Source of the DNA: Pyrenophora tritici-repentis | Lineage: Eukaryota > Ascomycota > Dothideomycetes > Pleosporales > Pleosporaceae | Direction: 5' to 3' | DNA: 64,000 nt | Assembly: GCF_003171515.1 (NCBI RefSeq) | Contig: NC_089398.1 | Location: forward strand, 1 to 64,000 | Shown here: positions 40,029 through 49,478 of the stretch, piece by piece | Numbering within the stretch: the stretch's first letter is position 1 | Layout: each line of letters begins with the position of its first letter | The notes under the pieces: generated by a model | The model's input: only the letters and a program-made list of their open reading frames with translations | What the model was told of the DNA's origin: nothing | Databases searched by the model: none | Position numbers and translations under genes: made by a program

Positions 40029-42526
40029 CATACTTGTCAACGAGCGAGCCGGCTCGCTCAGCTCGCTCGGCTTGGACGTTTTGACCAAGCCGAATGAGCT
40101 GAGCGCGCAGTGCGCGCTTGCAAGCCGAGCGAGCTTAGGGATAGGCGCTCGCTCAGTCAGCTTGCTTAGCTTGGTTGGATGGAGCGGTTGGAAACTTGGG
40201 GCTGAAGGACTTGGTGGAGGGGCAATCTCACGATGATTTTTAGGTGTAGTGCGTAAGTTCGAAACCTAGTTATAACCTAAAATACACTCTTTTTTGCTAT
40301 ATTTCTAGCAAATAAGCTACTAAACTTCCGGCTAACGGCCTGGCAACAATATTCTCCTTCTGCGACACTTCACTTACTACTTATCACCCACCACACTCAC
40401 CTATACTCCACCAACGCGTCTCTATTTGCAGCTATTATCTACCTCGCCGTTGCTATAATGCCAGCAAAAAGAACATGCGTTAATGCTCTAGAAATCGCGA
40501 CAACTTCGAAGCGCCCTAGAGTCGCAGCGCGTCATCGCGGGACTGCCAGCCAACCTGTGCTAGTCGATACTCAGCCATTCTCACCATCTCCACCTCCTCC
40601 ACCGCTGTCGCCGCGTCAAGCTCTCGTTGCCGCGCCACAAGCACCAAATTTTGAAGCGACCCTCCGAGAGTCGCGCGCCGAAGAGACGATCATCCCACCA
40701 CCTAAGGGCAGCGAGCATGCCACTGTTGCAGCTTCAGGAGCAGCTAGCGAGGCTGTCGACAAGGGTTTCGTATAGGTAGAGGACAAATACGACGGCTTTA
40801 ATTAGAGTCGCTACCCAAAGCACTGCAAGCCGCCCACATCACTTTCGAACCGAGCAAGCTGGGTATACAGCCATGGCTATCGCATCGCCTTGCGCAGCAA
40901 CGTCGCAAAAGTTACGTGGATCTGCCACTATTGCTATAAGCACAAGTTCACTACTGTTGGCCGTGGCATACATAACGTCTCGCAGTCTCCATCAGCGCCA
41001 GCACGTCATCTCGGAGAAGACAAGAAAGTTCATGGCTTGAAGCCTCCAAGTAAGCGCACTACCGTCGCTCCTCGGAAAGAAACTCTCCTCGAACGCGCCC
41101 TTCAGAAGGGCTGCTCTTAGGCTGTTGCCAACGAGCTTACCAACTTCAATATACAAGAGTTTAGGCTTGCGGCCGTTACCTAGCTCGTCGAAAACAACCT
41201 CCCACTCTCACAATTCGAATCATCGTCTTTTCGCAATATGATATAATTAGCTAGCGTAGAGGCAGAACGAGCCTTGTGGGCATCTTATAACAGCGTCTCA
41301 CGATACGTTATACGCCTGTACAACTACCTGTTACTAAAGGTTATCGCAAGCCTTTCAGAATCAATGAGCAAAGTCTATGTAAGCTTTGACGGATGGACGA
41401 CAAAAGGTGGCAAGCGCGGTTACTTAGGTATCGTCGCCCACTACGTTGATAGCTCTGGCGAGCTCAGGGACTTGCCTATTGCGCTCCCACAACTGACAGG
41501 TGCCTACACCGGCGAGGCTATGGCTGAGGTCGTGATGGCAATATTCAAGCAGTTCGAAATCACTGTGGGCAAGCTCGGTTACTTCGTCCTCGACAACGCA
41601 CATAACAACAACACCACGATTAACACTCTCGCCTTGCAGATAGGCTTTAGCGCTACTGAGCGTCGCCTTCGCTGCGGTCCTTATACGCTTAATCTCATTG
41701 GCCAGATGCTACTCTGGGGTGAGGAGAAAGAGTCCTACGACAACGAGGAGACTGAGCGCGTGAACGAAGCTGAGAATATGGCTACTTGGCGAGGCGATGG
41801 ACCATTAGGAGTGCTTGTCGCGGTTATTAACTACATCAAAACACCATAACAGTACGCTCTTTTTGAGAAGTATCAGAAGCTCGCTATTAGGGACCAGCCT
41901 GTCAACGCGCCAACAGAACAGCACAAAATCAAGGAGCCCGTTAAGCTAGTTGTTACTCGCTATAACTCTTACGTTTCGTGTTTTAAGCGCGCTGTTGAGT
42001 TGTAATTAGCGGTTAATAGGTACGCCAACTACCATATTTAGAAGATTGAAACTGAAGACGAGTACGCCCGAAGCACAGTCCGCAACAATCAATTAAGTGG
42101 GTCCTAGAAGGTTCAGATTGGATTGATTGATTACCGCTTTAAGCCTAGTAGTTACCTATAGGAGTTTAAGCCCTACCTAGATAGGTAAGTGGGTCTAGGA
42201 GAGTGACCGGATTGAATTGATTGTTGCGGAGTCTAGCCCGAAGTCGTAACAACAAGCTGCCTGCAGCGCCGGATTGGATGAGGTCTGATGGGATCAATGC
42301 CCATGACTGGCAGGTGATTGCTGAGTATATTGATGTGCTTAGGCCACTAAAACAAGCTACAAAACGGCTTGAAGGCCGCGGCAAAAGCGGTGCTTTTGGA
42401 GCAATCGCTGAGGTTATTCTAGTATTTGAATACTTACTTGGAGTCTATGAGGACCGCTTGCAAAGCTATGAAGACGTCATTTATGATGAGCATACAGAGT
42501 CACCCGAAGACCACCTTGCTATCAAC
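40029..42526 (+). mobile_element. hAT-3 transposon, right end missing
   Basis: The left end is CATACTTGTCAACGAGCGAG, followed by subterminal GAGCGAGC/GCTCGCTCA-type repeats to about 40170. The interior holds a broken hAT transposase. The element is cut off by hAT-2 at 42527, so the right end and target duplication are not seen. The left end sits exactly where block B stops. Confidence 0.82.
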
Positions 42527-42532
42527 CAGTGA
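40458..42532 (+). pseudogene. hAT-3 transposase, broken and truncated
   Basis: Fragments at 40458-40775, 40890-41120, 41274-41849 and 42221-42532 join as one decayed hAT transposase. The N-terminus is Pro/Ala-rich. A BED-like CHYCYKHKF segment follows. Catalytic regions SFDGWTTKGG and GYFVLDNAHNNN lie at about 41385 and 41580. Several TAG or TAA stops interrupt it, many where Trp or Gln is expected. A 162-bp MITE lies within it at 42074-42235. The dimerisation domain is gone. Confidence 0.82.
42074..42235 (+). mobile_element. hAT-type MITE, 162-bp family, inside hAT-3
   Basis: Identical by eye to 14005-14166, same orientation. The duplication GCCCGAAG lies at 42066-42073 and 42236-42243, so it jumped into the hAT-3 pseudogene. 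Confidence 0.93.
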
Positions 42533-45257
42533 TCGGAATGGTCTGGTCTGACTTGGTCTTGGTCTGGTCTAGACCGCCAAGACTTGGTCTGGTCTGGCGA
42601 TTTTTTGAGACCGTGGTCGGACCGGTCTAGATGATCGGACCGGTCCGGCTATAAATAGGTCCACGTGACTAGATCTTAGACTAATCTAGCCAGAAAATTT
42701 AGCACAATATGAGTCATTAAGATCAAGGTAAGTCTTCTACTTACATAGAACAATCAAGTCCTTAACAACCTACTTATATACTATTGTTATGGAGCCTTCA
42801 ACACCAACCTCACCGTCCCCATCGAATATTATAAGACTAGATTTAACGTCTCTTACTCCATCTCCTATCCCCACGTCATCACCCACCCCTATACTATCAC
42901 CCACTCCTATTCAATATCACGAATCTCCAGATGAGTTCGTGCAGGGCGGTATCACGTACGTGAAACGTGCAATAATTGCAAGGAAGGATTTCCGTCAAGG
43001 TACATCACACATCTGGAAGTACGGACTCCAATACATTCGAGATAGCGATAAGAAAGAGGTGTATTACTGCCATGAGTGCAGGGTTGGGAAGAGCAAGCAA
43101 GAGTTGTTTGTCATCAATGGCACTTCTAGGATCCGGAATCACCTGGAACAGAAGCACCAGATTGATCCCCAGAGTAGCATCAAGCGAAAGGGTTCTGTAC
43201 GGAAGTCTATAATCGACCAGCAAAAGGATGGGGCTGCTTCCAGCATCTTTTTCTGGAAGGAGTCAGTAGAGAAGTTTAAAGAGCTTCTAATTCGTTGGAT
43301 TGTGTACTGCCATATCGCCTTCTTTCAATTAGAGAACCAGTACTTTCGTGAACTACTCCTCTTTTTAAATCCGGCACTACTCAACCACCTCCCGAAGGCT
43401 GCGAAGACTATCCGAAGCTGGGTAATGAATGCATTCATATCGAAGAAGCAACAGCTTAGGGAGGACCTACACCATTCACGGAGTAGGATCTCTATCTCCT
43501 TTGATCTCTGGACTTCACCAAACCCTTACGCTATCCTAGGCGTCGTCGCTATGTGGATTGATACTACCGGCATGCGACGTGTTACCGCTTTAGGTATGCG
43601 ACGTATATACGGCGAACATACTGGAGAGAATCTTGGATCGGTGGTCCTTGAATTGCTGGAAGAATACGACATTAGCGGAGATCAGATTGGATACTTTATG
43701 CTGGATAATGCCTCGGCAAATGATACCGCTGTTGAGTTTATACTCAAGGATCTCTGCCCATGGATGAAGTCAAAACAACGTCGTCATCGCCGGCTGCGTT
43801 GCTTGGGCCATGTCATCAACCTCTGTTGCCAGGCGTTCCTTATGGGGCGAAACTGTGAGAAGTATCTTGCGAAGCTGGAGAAGCATCATCAACGTGGCGA
43901 CTATACGAAGGTGGAAGAGCTCTGGAAGAAGTTCGGATGTTTGGGTCGTCTTCACAACCTGGTGCGATACATCAGGCTTACTCCACAACGGCGTGAGGAG
44001 TTTGCTACAATTATTATCGGCGGAGATCTTTCGCAATTCGACGGGCTTGAGCTTATCCAGAACAACTCGACCCGCTGGAACTCATGGTTTTATTCGATTA
44101 CACGTGCATTAAATGTTCGAGAACGTTTAGAGCTCTTCTCGGCTCGTCATGTACCTGGAAAGGGCTCCGTAGGGATCGCGAACTTTAAGCTTGATGGACA
44201 GCACTGGTTTGAGCTTGAAAAGATTGAACTCGCTCTCAAAGACTTCTATGCTGCAACTTTGCTTTCTGAAGGTAAGAAGACGTCACTTGCGGACTGGTTT
44301 TCAACTTTGGACTGCCTTCTCCGGGAGATAAGCGAGACGAAGGATCACTACCACGACATCCACACTGAGGACGATAACAACTTTACATGGAAGTACCTTC
44401 AAGGCTGCGCTGATGCTGCTTGGTTAAAGTGCGTTGAGTACTATAACAATCAGCAGCTGAATTGGCAAAATCGATTCCCTGAAGATACTGACCTTCCACC
44501 GGCATATTATGCGGCTCAAATCCTTGATCCATATCGCAAGTGGGGATGGTTCAGGCAAGAGTGGGTTTTTCATGGCGACGAAGAGAAGAAGAGGTGGTTT
44601 GAAAACGCACAATTAGCGGTGAAGCATCTCTGGGAGACAGAGTATAAGGGAAGGTACCCTGTCGAGATGCTGCCACCACCAGCCAGGAAGGAGAGAGATC
44701 CTGACCCAGCATTTGATCGCCAGCGGGAACATAAGCGCATTCGAATAGACGCTCCAGTTTCTACAACTGATTTGTATGAACAATACATCTCTACTGACCG
44801 GCTTCATAACGAAGAGGCAGGTTGCAATGAGGCTATTGCGTACTGGCTATCTCGCTACGACTCCCAACGAGATCTCGCTCGCTTCGCTCTAGACATGTTT
44901 GCGATCTCGCCTATGTCGGATGAATGCGAACGTCTTTTTAGTAGCGCGAAGCTTACTATCGTCGATCGCCGTGGTAGGCTGAAGGCAGATATTATAGAAG
45001 CGTGCGAGTGTCTCCGGGCCTGGTATGGAAAGCCCCAAGCTGAGGGGAACAGCGATATCGAGGATAGTGAGAACGAAGACGACTAGATTGACAGTCAGTA
45101 GTAAAACACATTTCCTCGGCTTCCTTCTTTGCTTCAGCCTCATTCTTGGCGGTCTTGTTGGTCGGACCGGTCTGGTCGGACCGGTCCTTATGTAAGCACC
45201 TGGTCTGGTCTGGTCTGTACCCTCAGACCAGACCAGACCAGACCATTCCGATCACTG
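42527..45257 (+). mobile_element. hAT-2 transposon with intact transposase
   Basis: Ends CAGTGATCGGAATGGTCTGG and its inverse at 45257; TIR identity may start two bases further out (ACCAGTG). Subterminal GGTCTGGTCTG and GGACCGGTC repeats occupy 42535-42660 and 45150-45245. It carries one intact gene. No 8-bp duplication is visible: left flank CTATCAAC, right flank GTACAAGG. Its flanks are two different transposons, hAT-3 and gypsy. Confidence 0.88.
42789..45086 (+). CDS. hAT-2 transposase, intact
   Basis: A 765-aa transposase expected to cut and paste hAT-2. It has a Pro/Ser/Thr-rich N-terminus (residues 1-45) and a BED finger near 93-128 (CHEC, then HLEQKH). The RNase H-like core contains SFDLWTSPN near 235-243 and GYFMLDNASAND near 298-309. 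The hAT dimerisation domain near 695-720 has MSDECERLFSSAKL, followed by an acidic tail. No stop or frameshift interrupts it. The ATG is the first in frame after a leader with the subterminal repeats. With both TIRs present this is the best candidate for an autonomous DNA transposon here. Confidence 0.93.
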   Translation: MEPSTPTSPSPSNIIRLDLTSLTPSPIPTSSPTPILSPTPIQYHESPDEFVQGGITYVKRAIIARKDFRQGTSHIWKYGLQYIRDSDKKEVYYCHECRVGKSKQELFVINGTSRIRNHLEQKHQIDPQSSIKRKGSVRKSIIDQQKDGAASSIFFWKESVEKFKELLIRWIVYCHIAFFQLENQYFRELLLFLNPALLNHLPKAAKTIRSWVMNAFISKKQQLREDLHHSRSRISISFDLWTSPNPYAILGVVAMWIDTTGMRRVTALGMRRIYGEHTGENLGSVVLELLEEYDISGDQIGYFMLDNASANDTAVEFILKDLCPWMKSKQRRHRRLRCLGHVINLCCQAFLMGRNCEKYLAKLEKHHQRGDYTKVEELWKKFGCLGRLHNLVRYIRLTPQRREEFATIIIGGDLSQFDGLELIQNNSTRWNSWFYSITRALNVRERLELFSARHVPGKGSVGIANFKLDGQHWFELEKIELALKDFYAATLLSEGKKTSLADWFSTLDCLLREISETKDHYHDIHTEDDNNFTWKYLQGCADAAWLKCVEYYNNQQLNWQNRFPEDTDLPPAYYAAQILDPYRKWGWFRQEWVFHGDEEKKRWFENAQLAVKHLWETEYKGRYPVEMLPPPARKERDPDPAFDRQREHKRIRIDAPVSTTDLYEQYISTDRLHNEEAGCNEAIAYWLSRYDSQRDLARFALDMFAISPMSDECERLFSSAKLTIVDRRGRLKADIIEACECLRAWYGKPQAEGNSDIEDSENEDD

Positions 45258-46196
45258 GTACAAGGGATGAAGGACCTTAGGTAATCGCTTGAGGATTTCT
45301 TGTCTCGTCATGTGCGGACGTTCCATCTTGTCGCGGAACTTCTCGTAATCCTCTGGGAGCACTTTGGCTCCTGCAGCACGTAGGTGCTGAGTGTCCTCCC
45401 ATTCCTTGTCGGATAGCTCGGCGATGCGGCCGATTTCATCGTAAGAGGTGATACAAATGTCCTGGTCGTGACAGACGGCTGCCGCGGCTACGCGGCTAGA
45501 GATGAAAGCTACATCAATTGGTGGGGGTGCTTTGGGGTGACGAGCAACCTTCCGGCAAGGGTCAGGGACCTGGGGGAGAGGTTGCTTGTGGTGCCGGCTG
45601 CTCTGAGTGTGACAGGGTCGGTGGTCGTGGATACAGTTAATTAGACAGTGCTCCGAGTCAAAACTTAGAGACATGTCTTTCCAGTTAACTCGGGGTTCAT
45701 GGGTTTGGAACCAGGGCGTTCCTAGGATCATTTGGACACCAGAGAGTTTGGTGACATAGGCTAGGACATCTTCGGTGTGGGTGCCAAATGTGACAGTTAC
45801 CCGGGCCATATGGGTAACGCCTGCCACTAGAGAGCCATCAGCGAGTTCTAGAGTAGCAGGCTGGGAGAGAGAGATAAGGTCGTATTTATGTGCGCGGGCA
45901 TGAGAAGAATCAATGAAGAGAGAAGCACAACCAGTGTCACCCATGATTTCGACGTGTTGAGGAGAGGAGCGATGAGAAGAAATGATTCCTTTAAAGACTA
46001 ATTGCTGGCCTACTAGAGGCTGATACTTATCACCGCGTATAGCGGCGGCAGCAATGGCCGAGACGGTGATCCGGGATCCAGTCTGGCTCTGTTGTTTTAG
46101 AGCCTTGACACGGTTCGCAATTGCCTGGAGTGTTGGATCCGGGTCGGACTCATCGTCAGAGCTGACTTCTACGGTAGGGGAAAGGGCTAGGGTCAA
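45252..46196 (-). CDS. Gypsy-like Pol fragment with aspartic protease
   Basis: A 314-aa frame from an internal Met; the frame is open upstream into the Gag overlap (to about 46350). A retropepsin-type site, GDTGCASLFIDSSHA, lies near residues 81-95, followed by VILGTPW-like MILGTPWFQTH near 155-165, as in Ty3/gypsy of fungi. The frame is then cut off at 45257 by hAT-2. Reverse transcriptase and integrase are absent from the window. Confidence 0.85.
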   Translation of the reverse strand: MTLALSPTVEVSSDDESDPDPTLQAIANRVKALKQQSQTGSRITVSAIAAAAIRGDKYQPLVGQQLVFKGIISSHRSSPQHVEIMGDTGCASLFIDSSHARAHKYDLISLSQPATLELADGSLVAGVTHMARVTVTFGTHTEDVLAYVTKLSGVQMILGTPWFQTHEPRVNWKDMSLSFDSEHCLINCIHDHRPCHTQSSRHHKQPLPQVPDPCRKVARHPKAPPPIDVAFISSRVAAAAVCHDQDICITSYDEIGRIAELSDKEWEDTQHLRAAGAKVLPEDYEKFRDKMERPHMTRQEILKRLPKVLHPLYQ

Positions 46197-46348
46197 AGAA
46201 TCGTCGACAAAGCGGTTAGGATGTAACTCCTCTTCTTCTTCGCTGTCTTCGACAGAAGGGGCAGGGGGAATTAGGGGATGTGCTGGTGGTTGTACTGGGG
46301 GTGGCTTCTCATGCCGGGGAGGTCCCTGGGGGCGACTGTCGCCAGGGA

Positions 46349-47203
46349 CTAAGCATTTTCCGAAGGTTGGGGAGAGGTGGAGGTGACGCTAGCTGCGGCG
46401 CCCTTGACCTTAGGGCGGGCTGGCTCTCCGACGGGTACGCCATTGTTAGCAATAGCCTTCTCAAGAGCGTCCTGAACTTCGGGGTACGAGTCAAAAGAGG
46501 CGACCGGCTCCTTAGAGCAGTAACCTCCTGTAGCCTTAAAGGTGTGATTCTTCTTAAGACAGTTGAAACAACGATTTAAGTGACGGAGGACCTTGACCTG
46601 GATGTCAGAGCGGCCACGGGGGCCAGATCCCGAGCTGGATCCACCGTTCCGGGGTCCGTTAGAGGGAGTGGACTTATTGCCGCCTGCTCCGCCGCCCCCG
46701 CCACCTTCTAAACTCTGATTTCCTCTACGGTTGCCAGTTGTAGTGGCTCGTTGTGGGTTGGACTGTTCGAGGAGACGAAGGGTTTGACAGAAGTCAAGGT
46801 AGGTGAGGCTAGACTCTAAGACTTTCATGGCGGTCATGTCGCGCCACCATACAGGCAGCCGGTTGCGCATGAACTGGATCTTGAGGGTGTCGGGCCAACG
46901 AAGGGCCGAGGTGCCGACGTTAAAGCGGGCGATGTACTCACCCATAGACTCTGTGGGCTTCATAGTGGAATTCAAGCTCTCATACCAGGACTGAGCTTCG
47001 ATGCTAGTGTTCAGCGACTTATAGACAGAGTCAAGGATAGACCAAGCCTCGTTACTGTGCGCGAACTCAGCTCCAGGTTCGAGGTACCCATGCTGGAGGC
47101 ATCCGAAAGCCTTGTCCTTGGTCTTCTGGCGGATGTAGCTAAGCTTCTTGGTTTCTGAGGCGAACTCGTAGGGATAATCAGCAAACCAATCGGTGACGTC
47201 CAT
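46349..47203 (-). CDS. Gypsy-like Gag, C-terminal part
   Basis: A 284-aa frame. It starts MDVTDWF at an internal Met; the frame is open upstream to at least 47408 and reads the usual capsid entry (EAFSGNGTTSADYLKWKM). The capsid region spans about 1-140, a Gly-rich linker follows, then a knuckle CFNCLKKNHTFKATGGYC near 215-232. It overlaps the Pol frame at its 3' end, in a different frame, as expected when Pol is made by frameshift or reinitiation. Confidence 0.85.
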   Translation of the reverse strand: MDVTDWFADYPYEFASETKKLSYIRQKTKDKAFGCLQHGYLEPGAEFAHSNEAWSILDSVYKSLNTSIEAQSWYESLNSTMKPTESMGEYIARFNVGTSALRWPDTLKIQFMRNRLPVWWRDMTAMKVLESSLTYLDFCQTLRLLEQSNPQRATTTGNRRGNQSLEGGGGGGAGGNKSTPSNGPRNGGSSSGSGPRGRSDIQVKVLRHLNRCFNCLKKNHTFKATGGYCSKEPVASFDSYPEVQDALEKAIANNGVPVGEPARPKVKGAAASVTSTSPQPSENA

Positions 47204-48741
47204 CTTCCACTTAAGATAGTCGGCGGAAGTGGTGCCATTACCGGAGAATGCCTCAGGTTCAGGTTTCTTTGGGCGGGGGTGGCGACGGTGATCGTACTCT
47301 TCGTCATCGGAGTATCGATTTTTCGTAGACTGAGTGCCGCGCTGACCTTGGCGAGAGAGGGCTGGTAGAGGACTGTTGGCATCGTCGCCTTCAGAGTCCG
47401 ATGAGTCTGGGGGGAAGGGCCTGTGTGGCCGCGCCTGGCTGACCTAGAAACCTTGGCTGTAGCCTGTTTTAGCTTAGCCTGGAGTTTCTTCATATTCTCT
47501 AATGTGGCTCGGTGGGCGTCGTGCTCCTGTCGGTATTTGTCCTTGTAGGCCGATTTGCGGGCGGCGAGGTTCTCTGCCTGGTTCTGGGCCTGCTGGTAGT
47601 CTTCGTGAGCGCTTCCGCGCGCGTCGCGGAGCTCCTCGGTTAGGCGTGCAACTGTAGCGACGGAAGACTGAAGTTGGTCCTGGCAGTTCTTAAGGACAGC
47701 CTGTGTGTCAGCGACGTCGCCCTTGTAACCCTCAAGGATATCTTGGGTTTCTTGATCCTTGCTGTGGAGGTTTTCGATGACCTTGTCTCTTGCGAGAAGC
47801 TGTTCGCCTAACTGATCGCTGTGTTTGCGCTCGTTGCCGAGGTCTCTCCACATATCGCGGATTTGATCATATAGTCTGTTCAACGCCTTAGACTGGTCAT
47901 TATTCGTATGTCCGATAGGCGTAGTGTGGAGAGAATCTTTGCGTTGGGGGTTGCCTTGCGCATCGTTCTCCCAGAGGTCGAAGGTGGTCACGTTATCCTC
48001 GCGAGGAATGACGTAGGACGTAGAGGGCTGTCGCTCGAATTGCGCACGCTCGTAGGCGTGTTCAACTAGGGGTTCTAAGGACGCGGCGGGTCCAGGTGAG
48101 AGCCACGCTTCAGAAAAATAATCAGTGTCGACTTCGGCCTGAGACTGGCGCGAGTAGCGGCGTTGCTCGCTCATTAATGGGTAGCGTATGCCCAATGGGC
48201 TGCTCAAGTCGGCGCGATGGTCTATGAAGGCCACGCCCTTCTTGCGCGTAGTGATTGTGGTCGGAAGCTCGTCGTCAGAGTCGTCGGAAATGTCCAGTGG
48301 CTGCTGTACACTATCGGTGTGGCCGAGGGAGGGGTAGCGTCCTGGAATGCGTACGTCCCTGTCGAAGAGGTTGTTCTTGCCGTGTGCTCGGGGGAGGCCG
48401 CTGGCGCGACGCTCTAGGGTTTCTTTGGTCTGGGAGGTGGGCGCCGTCGCACGCGAAGGCTGTTCGGGGGCTGAGTTCTCGTGGCTCTCGTCCATACGGG
48501 AGCGGTTCATGGTTGCGGCCGTCTCTCGCATGAAACGAGGGACGCCGAGGGCAGGATTTCGGTGTTCTGTAGTGCTGGGGCGAGTATCGCGCGATGTCTC
48601 CTCAGTGAGGAGTTCCACGATCTCGGGGTGAGGGGAGTCACGAGCCCCCAGAGGGTTCATGACTTGTTCGACGGGGCGCTTCTCGTGAGGCGCACCGTTG
48701 GGCCAGTGTTCGGTGACTGCAATTACGTGTAAGGGTCTCAC
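47011..48741 (-). CDS. Gypsy-like Gag, N-terminal coiled-coil part
   Basis: A 576-aa frame starting near the putative LTR. Residues 1-280 are charged and of low complexity; about 285-450 form a long coiled coil (Leu/Ala/Glu/Gln heptads such as RLYDQIRDMWRDLGNERK). After RRGHTGPSP the true frame passes to the Gag ORF at 46349-47203: adding one C in the six-C run (47409-47414) restores it. The last 125 or so residues are therefore out-of-frame noise. The coiled coil is probably a Gag assembly domain. Confidence 0.78.
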   Translation of the reverse strand: MRPLHVIAVTEHWPNGAPHEKRPVEQVMNPLGARDSPHPEIVELLTEETSRDTRPSTTEHRNPALGVPRFMRETAATMNRSRMDESHENSAPEQPSRATAPTSQTKETLERRASGLPRAHGKNNLFDRDVRIPGRYPSLGHTDSVQQPLDISDDSDDELPTTITTRKKGVAFIDHRADLSSPLGIRYPLMSEQRRYSRQSQAEVDTDYFSEAWLSPGPAASLEPLVEHAYERAQFERQPSTSYVIPREDNVTTFDLWENDAQGNPQRKDSLHTTPIGHTNNDQSKALNRLYDQIRDMWRDLGNERKHSDQLGEQLLARDKVIENLHSKDQETQDILEGYKGDVADTQAVLKNCQDQLQSSVATVARLTEELRDARGSAHEDYQQAQNQAENLAARKSAYKDKYRQEHDAHRATLENMKKLQAKLKQATAKVSRSARRGHTGPSPQTHRTLKATMPTVLYQPSLAKVSAALSLRKIDTPMTKSTITVATPAQRNLNLRHSPVMAPLPPTILSGRWTSPIGLLIIPTSSPQKPRSLATSARRPRTRLSDASSMGTSNLELSSRTVTRLGLSLTLSISR

Positions 48742-48763
48742 ATAGGTCAGGTATTTGAAACTG

Positions 48764-48935
48764 TGTTGAATTACAAAGTAATTGCAGTGCAGAGCTTGTA
48801 AGAAGCTCTGCGCGGAATATATCTAAGTGGGGGTGTGCATGGGCCACCAAACAGGTGGCTCGTGCGCGAACATCAAAACAACGCTAAGGCATCTGGCAGG
48901 TGGCCTGTGCGGGGCAACGGCCCAAAACCATCACA
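48764..48935 (-). repeat. Putative 5' LTR of the gypsy-like element
   Basis: On the + strand it runs TGTTGAATTAC...ACCATCACA, 172 bases with TG/CA ends, between the first Gag Met and the satellite array. No second copy is in the window and the primer site is not recognised, so the limits are tentative. Confidence 0.4.
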
Positions 48936-49226
48936 GTATAGGTCTATTATTGTTAGGTTATAATAGATTCCTGTATACAGACGCCTACACCAAAACGCCC
49001 AAAACATCGACTAGGTAATAGCTGTATAGATCTATTCTGTCTTGTAGATCCCTATATACAGACGCCTACACCAAATACCCTCTCTACCGAACGCCCTAAA
49101 CCGACTCGATATACCGACCCCATATACCGAACCGCTCTAGCACCTGCTTTCACTAGCACACGCACGAGCAAAACATCGACCAGGCAATAGCTGTATAGAT
49201 CTATTCTCTCTCTTGTAGATCCCTAT
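48936..49226 (+). repeat. 172-bp satellite, forward units left of Copia-3
   Basis: One short unit and one full unit marked by CAGACGCCTACACCAAA at about 48979 and 49062, with ACCGACTCGATATACCGAC and TGTATAGATCTATTCT segments. The array resumes after Copia-3 at 54538 and appears inverted at 55448-56210. Confidence 0.85.
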
Positions 49227-49443
49227 TGTCAGATAATAGCACTGTTGAAGATGAGAGCGTACAGACGCTGGGTTAGACTAGCGCGACCCGGCATCTGAGA
49301 GAGCCAATCGGATCACAGGAAGGCTTGGCACCCCCCAGGTGTGCCCACAACCGTAGACAGAACCAAAAACACAATCAATAATCAATATCATCACGATCAT
49401 TACCCATTTCATCAGTATTCCAGATAAGAGTGAATATCTGACA
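49227..49443 (+). repeat. Copia-3 5' LTR
   Basis: A 217-bp LTR, identical by eye to 54321-54537. The sequence after it, ATTAAGAGTCTCAC, is not the initiator-tRNA half site used by Copia-1 and Copia-2, and I do not recognise its primer. Confidence 0.93.
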
Positions 49444-49478
49444 ATTAAGAGTCTCACTACCTTTACCTACTTACCAAA

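Larger units (their letters stand above)
45258..48935 (-). mobile_element. Ty3/gypsy-like element, 5' half only
   Basis: A minus-strand element with a possible 5' LTR (48764-48935), Gag with coiled coil and knuckle, and the start of Pol (protease). The remainder is missing at the hAT-2 junction. Gag is broken by one frameshift in a run of six G (47409-47414). Confidence 0.8.
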
